From positions 6,815 to 14,736 of the forward strand of contig JAQTYS010000038.1 of the NCBI GenBank assembly GCA_028688175.1: DNA of 7,922 nt, written 5' to 3'. Source of the DNA: Methanothrix sp. (GTDB lineage: Archaea; Halobacteriota; Methanosarcinia; Methanotrichales; Methanotrichaceae). This document shows positions 5,919-7,922 of this stretch, in pieces. Within the stretch, counting starts at the first letter, position 1. Each line of letters opens with the position of its first letter. A program made the translations under genes and the position numbers. Under the pieces are notes generated by a model, which worked only from the letters and a program-made list of their open reading frames with translations, was not told the DNA's origin and did not search any database.

Positions 5919-6956
5919 ATGAAGTGGATCTTTATTCCTATTGTCTTCTTCATTTTTATGGTCATAACAGTTAGTTTAGCCTTCGATCTGTCGCCGGCAA
6001 ATCCAACACCAGGGCAAGAGGTGGTCCTGACAGGGACGGCAAAGCCCATGGAAGAACTCACTTTCCAGTCCCGCTTTACTATGAATCTGCCTGTTACGGA
6101 AGGGGAATATGGATATGAGACAACTGTCCAGGTTCCCCAAAAACCCAATCGGTTTACGATATCTGCTAATAATGTGCAGGATTTTTATGCAGGAGTTAAA
6201 TTTGGCATCTGGATCACCAAGAACTTTCAGGTCAGCGGCGGAATGATTCGCATCTCTCAAGCAGATGTACCGCCCGGCAGATATAACCTGAAGATGTTTG
6301 GCAAAGCCTTACCTGGCAGCACACAGGTGCCGGTAAACATCGAGGCTCAAACGCAGGTACAGGCGGATAATACCGGCAAGTATGAACTGATCATCGATAC
6401 CTCAGGCATACCGGCGGGAGATTATTATGTAACCGGTGCGGGAGATGCAAAAACCATCCGATTGGGGGACGGCACGGTGGCAGTTTCGTCGTCAATCGAT
6501 GACAATGAAATGGATAATAATGGAGCATCATCGAAAAAGCGGGTGCTAAATCCAGTGGCGATCAATCGTGAAATTGTCGAATGGTACGCCGGTCAGATTG
6601 GCTTGGAGATTAAAAACGCCAGTCAATACGACCAAGCAGAGGATCTCCTCAACAAAAGGCTCTCTGGAGGCTATTGGAGAATAATTGCTCAAGGAGAGCC
6701 TCTAACTGAGGAGGCAGGCGAATGCTTGCAGAAATATTGCCTGGTAAGAGGCGTCGATGCATGTGACGTTTGCAGAGAGAAAGATATAATTTTAAAAGGT
6801 GGCCAGCCCTCCTTGCAATCGAGCAGAAATGGCACAAGCCATCCTGCGCTCTCCGACAACCTGAGTTCTTCACAGTCCGGAATGATCGAGCAGAGAAACA
6901 ACTTTTTAAGTACGGTCGCAAATTGGATTAAGAGACTACTGGGCATCTACTTATGA
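5919..6956 (+). CDS. Secreted protein with a shared beta-domain and a four-cysteine C-terminal module
   Basis: This encodes 345 residues. Residues 1-21 are a signal peptide (IPIVFFIFMVITVSLA). Residues 22-183 form a beta-rich domain opening with SPANPTPGQEVVLTGTA and carrying KPNRFTISANNV, PPGRYNLKMFGKALPGSTQV and IIDTSGIPAGDYYVTGAG; these blocks recur in the C-terminal part of the divergent gene. Residues 184-210 are a polar Asp/Asn/Ser linker. Residues 213-290 look alpha-helical and contain C269-x4-C274-x7-C282-x2-C285, suitable for two disulfides or a metal site. A Ser/Asn-rich linker (295-320) leads to an amphipathic tail ending NWIKRLLGIYL, too charged to be a plain membrane anchor. The start is chosen because it gives a signal peptide directly, though no Shine-Dalgarno site precedes it. 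The next gene starts 22 bp downstream, so the two are probably co-transcribed. Function unknown; a cell-surface role is inferred. Confidence 0.82.
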   Translation: MKWIFIPIVFFIFMVITVSLAFDLSPANPTPGQEVVLTGTAKPMEELTFQSRFTMNLPVTEGEYGYETTVQVPQKPNRFTISANNVQDFYAGVKFGIWITKNFQVSGGMIRISQADVPPGRYNLKMFGKALPGSTQVPVNIEAQTQVQADNTGKYELIIDTSGIPAGDYYVTGAGDAKTIRLGDGTVAVSSSIDDNEMDNNGASSKKRVLNPVAINREIVEWYAGQIGLEIKNASQYDQAEDLLNKRLSGGYWRIIAQGEPLTEEAGECLQKYCLVRGVDACDVCREKDIILKGGQPSLQSSRNGTSHPALSDNLSSSQSGMIEQRNNFLSTVANWIKRLLGIYL

Positions 6957-6978
6957 GGCTTTGAAGGATATTGATAAG

Positions 6979-7922
6979 ATGAAGAAAATTCCGTCCGACC
7001 TGTTAGCAGCAGTAATTTTGGCGTTAGCGGTATTGCTCTTCACTCTGACACCTCTTTCCAATCTTCCTGTGCGCATACCTCTGGGTCTGCTTATGGTGCT
7101 GTTTGTGCCGGGCTACACCCTCATCGCTGCTCTTTTTCCCAAGAAGTCTGATTTGGAAGGAATTGAGAGGACAGCTCTCTCCTTTGGTCTTTCCATAGCC
7201 GTGGTGCCACTCATTGGTTTGGGCCTCAACTACACACCCTGGGGAATAAGGTTGACTCCGGTGGTCATCTCTCTGGCCATATTCACCATCACCATGGCGG
7301 CTGCAGCCTACTGGCGGCGCATGCATCTTCCAGCCGAAGAGAGGTTCTCCATCCAATTTCGCGAGACTATTAGCACCTGGAAGGGAGAAATTCTGGCGGA
7401 TAACAAGGGCCGACTGGATAAAGCCCTTACGATAATATTAATAATAACTATTTTATTATCTATCGCCGCTTTGGTATATGTGATAGTGACCCCCAAGCAG
7501 GGGGAGAAGTTCACTGAGTTTTATATCCTGGGTCCGGGAGGCAAAGCCTATGACTACCCGACAAGTGTTCAGGCAGGAAATAATAGTACTGTTATTGTGG
7601 GAGTGGTTAACCATGAATATGCGCTCGTCAACTACACCATGAGCATAGCCATCAACAACACTCCTCCGAATAGCACTCTTATGAATAATACTGCATTTTA
7701 TGACAATTCCAGGAACGATCTCCAGTTAATCTATCCGATAGCAAGCATGAATCTAACGCTTCTGCATAATGAGACCTGGGAAAAGCCGGTGACTTATGTA
7801 ATAAATCATACCGGCGACCGCCAGAAGCTGGAATTTTTGCTTTACAGGGAAGGGAACTTCACCAGCTCTTACAGGGATCTGCATCTCTGGGTGAATGTAT
7901 CACAAAATGGATTGAATCCGGC
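6979..7922 (+). CDS. DUF1616 family membrane protein, 3' end beyond the window
   Basis: The frame is open from the ATG at 6979 to the window end (314 full codons). AAGGA at 6964-6968 is a suitable ribosome site 10 nt upstream. Predicted membrane helices are at residues 8-26, 33-54, 66-83, 93-111 and 149-170. After the fifth helix comes the block GEKFTEFYILGPGGKAYDYP followed by TVIVGVVNHEYALVNYT, which I recognise as the DUF1616 signature (Pfam PF07760). The region after the last helix should lie outside the cell. It contains about eleven N-x-S/T sequons in 115 residues, fitting archaeal N-glycosylation. DUF1616 proteins are common in methanogens and are often found near envelope or glycosylation genes, but their biochemical role is not established. 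Here the gene follows a secreted-protein gene by 22 bp, probably in one operon. Only the C-terminal end is missing; no lesions are seen. Confidence 0.88.
   Translation, partial: MKKIPSDLLAAVILALAVLLFTLTPLSNLPVRIPLGLLMVLFVPGYTLIAALFPKKSDLEGIERTALSFGLSIAVVPLIGLGLNYTPWGIRLTPVVISLAIFTITMAAAAYWRRMHLPAEERFSIQFRETISTWKGEILADNKGRLDKALTIILIITILLSIAALVYVIVTPKQGEKFTEFYILGPGGKAYDYPTSVQAGNNSTVIVGVVNHEYALVNYTMSIAINNTPPNSTLMNNTAFYDNSRNDLQLIYPIASMNLTLLHNETWEKPVTYVINHTGDRQKLEFLLYREGNFTSSYRDLHLWVNVSQNGLNP

Noticed and set aside
7024..7514. Minus-strand open frames opposite the DUF1616 gene
   Set aside because: The plus strand gives a continuous membrane protein with a recognisable signature; the antisense frames are rich in His, Gln and Arg with no recognisable features.

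Overview
The window looks like chromosomal DNA of a methanogenic archaeon, probably of the Methanosarcinales/Methanothrix type. This is inferred from four things: a DUF1616-type membrane protein rich in N-glycosylation sequons, TATA-like boxes with weak or absent Shine-Dalgarno sites, long secreted beta-rich proteins, and transposase relics whose wording resembles elements I associate with Methanosarcinales. No rRNA, tRNA or CRISPR array is present, so the species cannot be fixed from the window.

Layout. Bases 1-1075 are a gene graveyard. A minus-strand gene fragment for a probable surface protein runs off the left edge and is broken by a TGA. It abuts a plus-strand relic of an integrase-type (IS481-like) transposase, followed directly by a relic of an IS630-type transposase. 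Bases 1076-1450 hold no gene I can recognise, then AT-rich promoter DNA. Bases 1451-4015 encode an 854-residue secreted protein made of a Ser/Gly-rich N-terminal region, a seven-bladed DUF346/PLL-like beta-propeller and a C-terminal right-handed beta-helix. A 9-bp hairpin with a T-tract (4028-4059) ends this unit. It lies between the stop codons of two convergent genes.

Bases 4066-5829 (minus) encode a secreted multidomain protein with a tandemly duplicated domain. A short AT-rich gap separates it from the divergent gene at 5919-6956, which encodes a secreted protein with a four-cysteine C-terminal module. These two neighbours share a homologous beta-domain. A DUF1616 membrane protein gene starts 22 bp further on (6979) and runs off the right edge.

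Together the four intact or open genes look like a cell-envelope/surface-protein neighbourhood: three exported proteins and one membrane protein with a heavily sequon-decorated outer domain. No enzyme active site is evident in any of them. A shared role in adhesion, carbohydrate recognition or envelope assembly is inference only.
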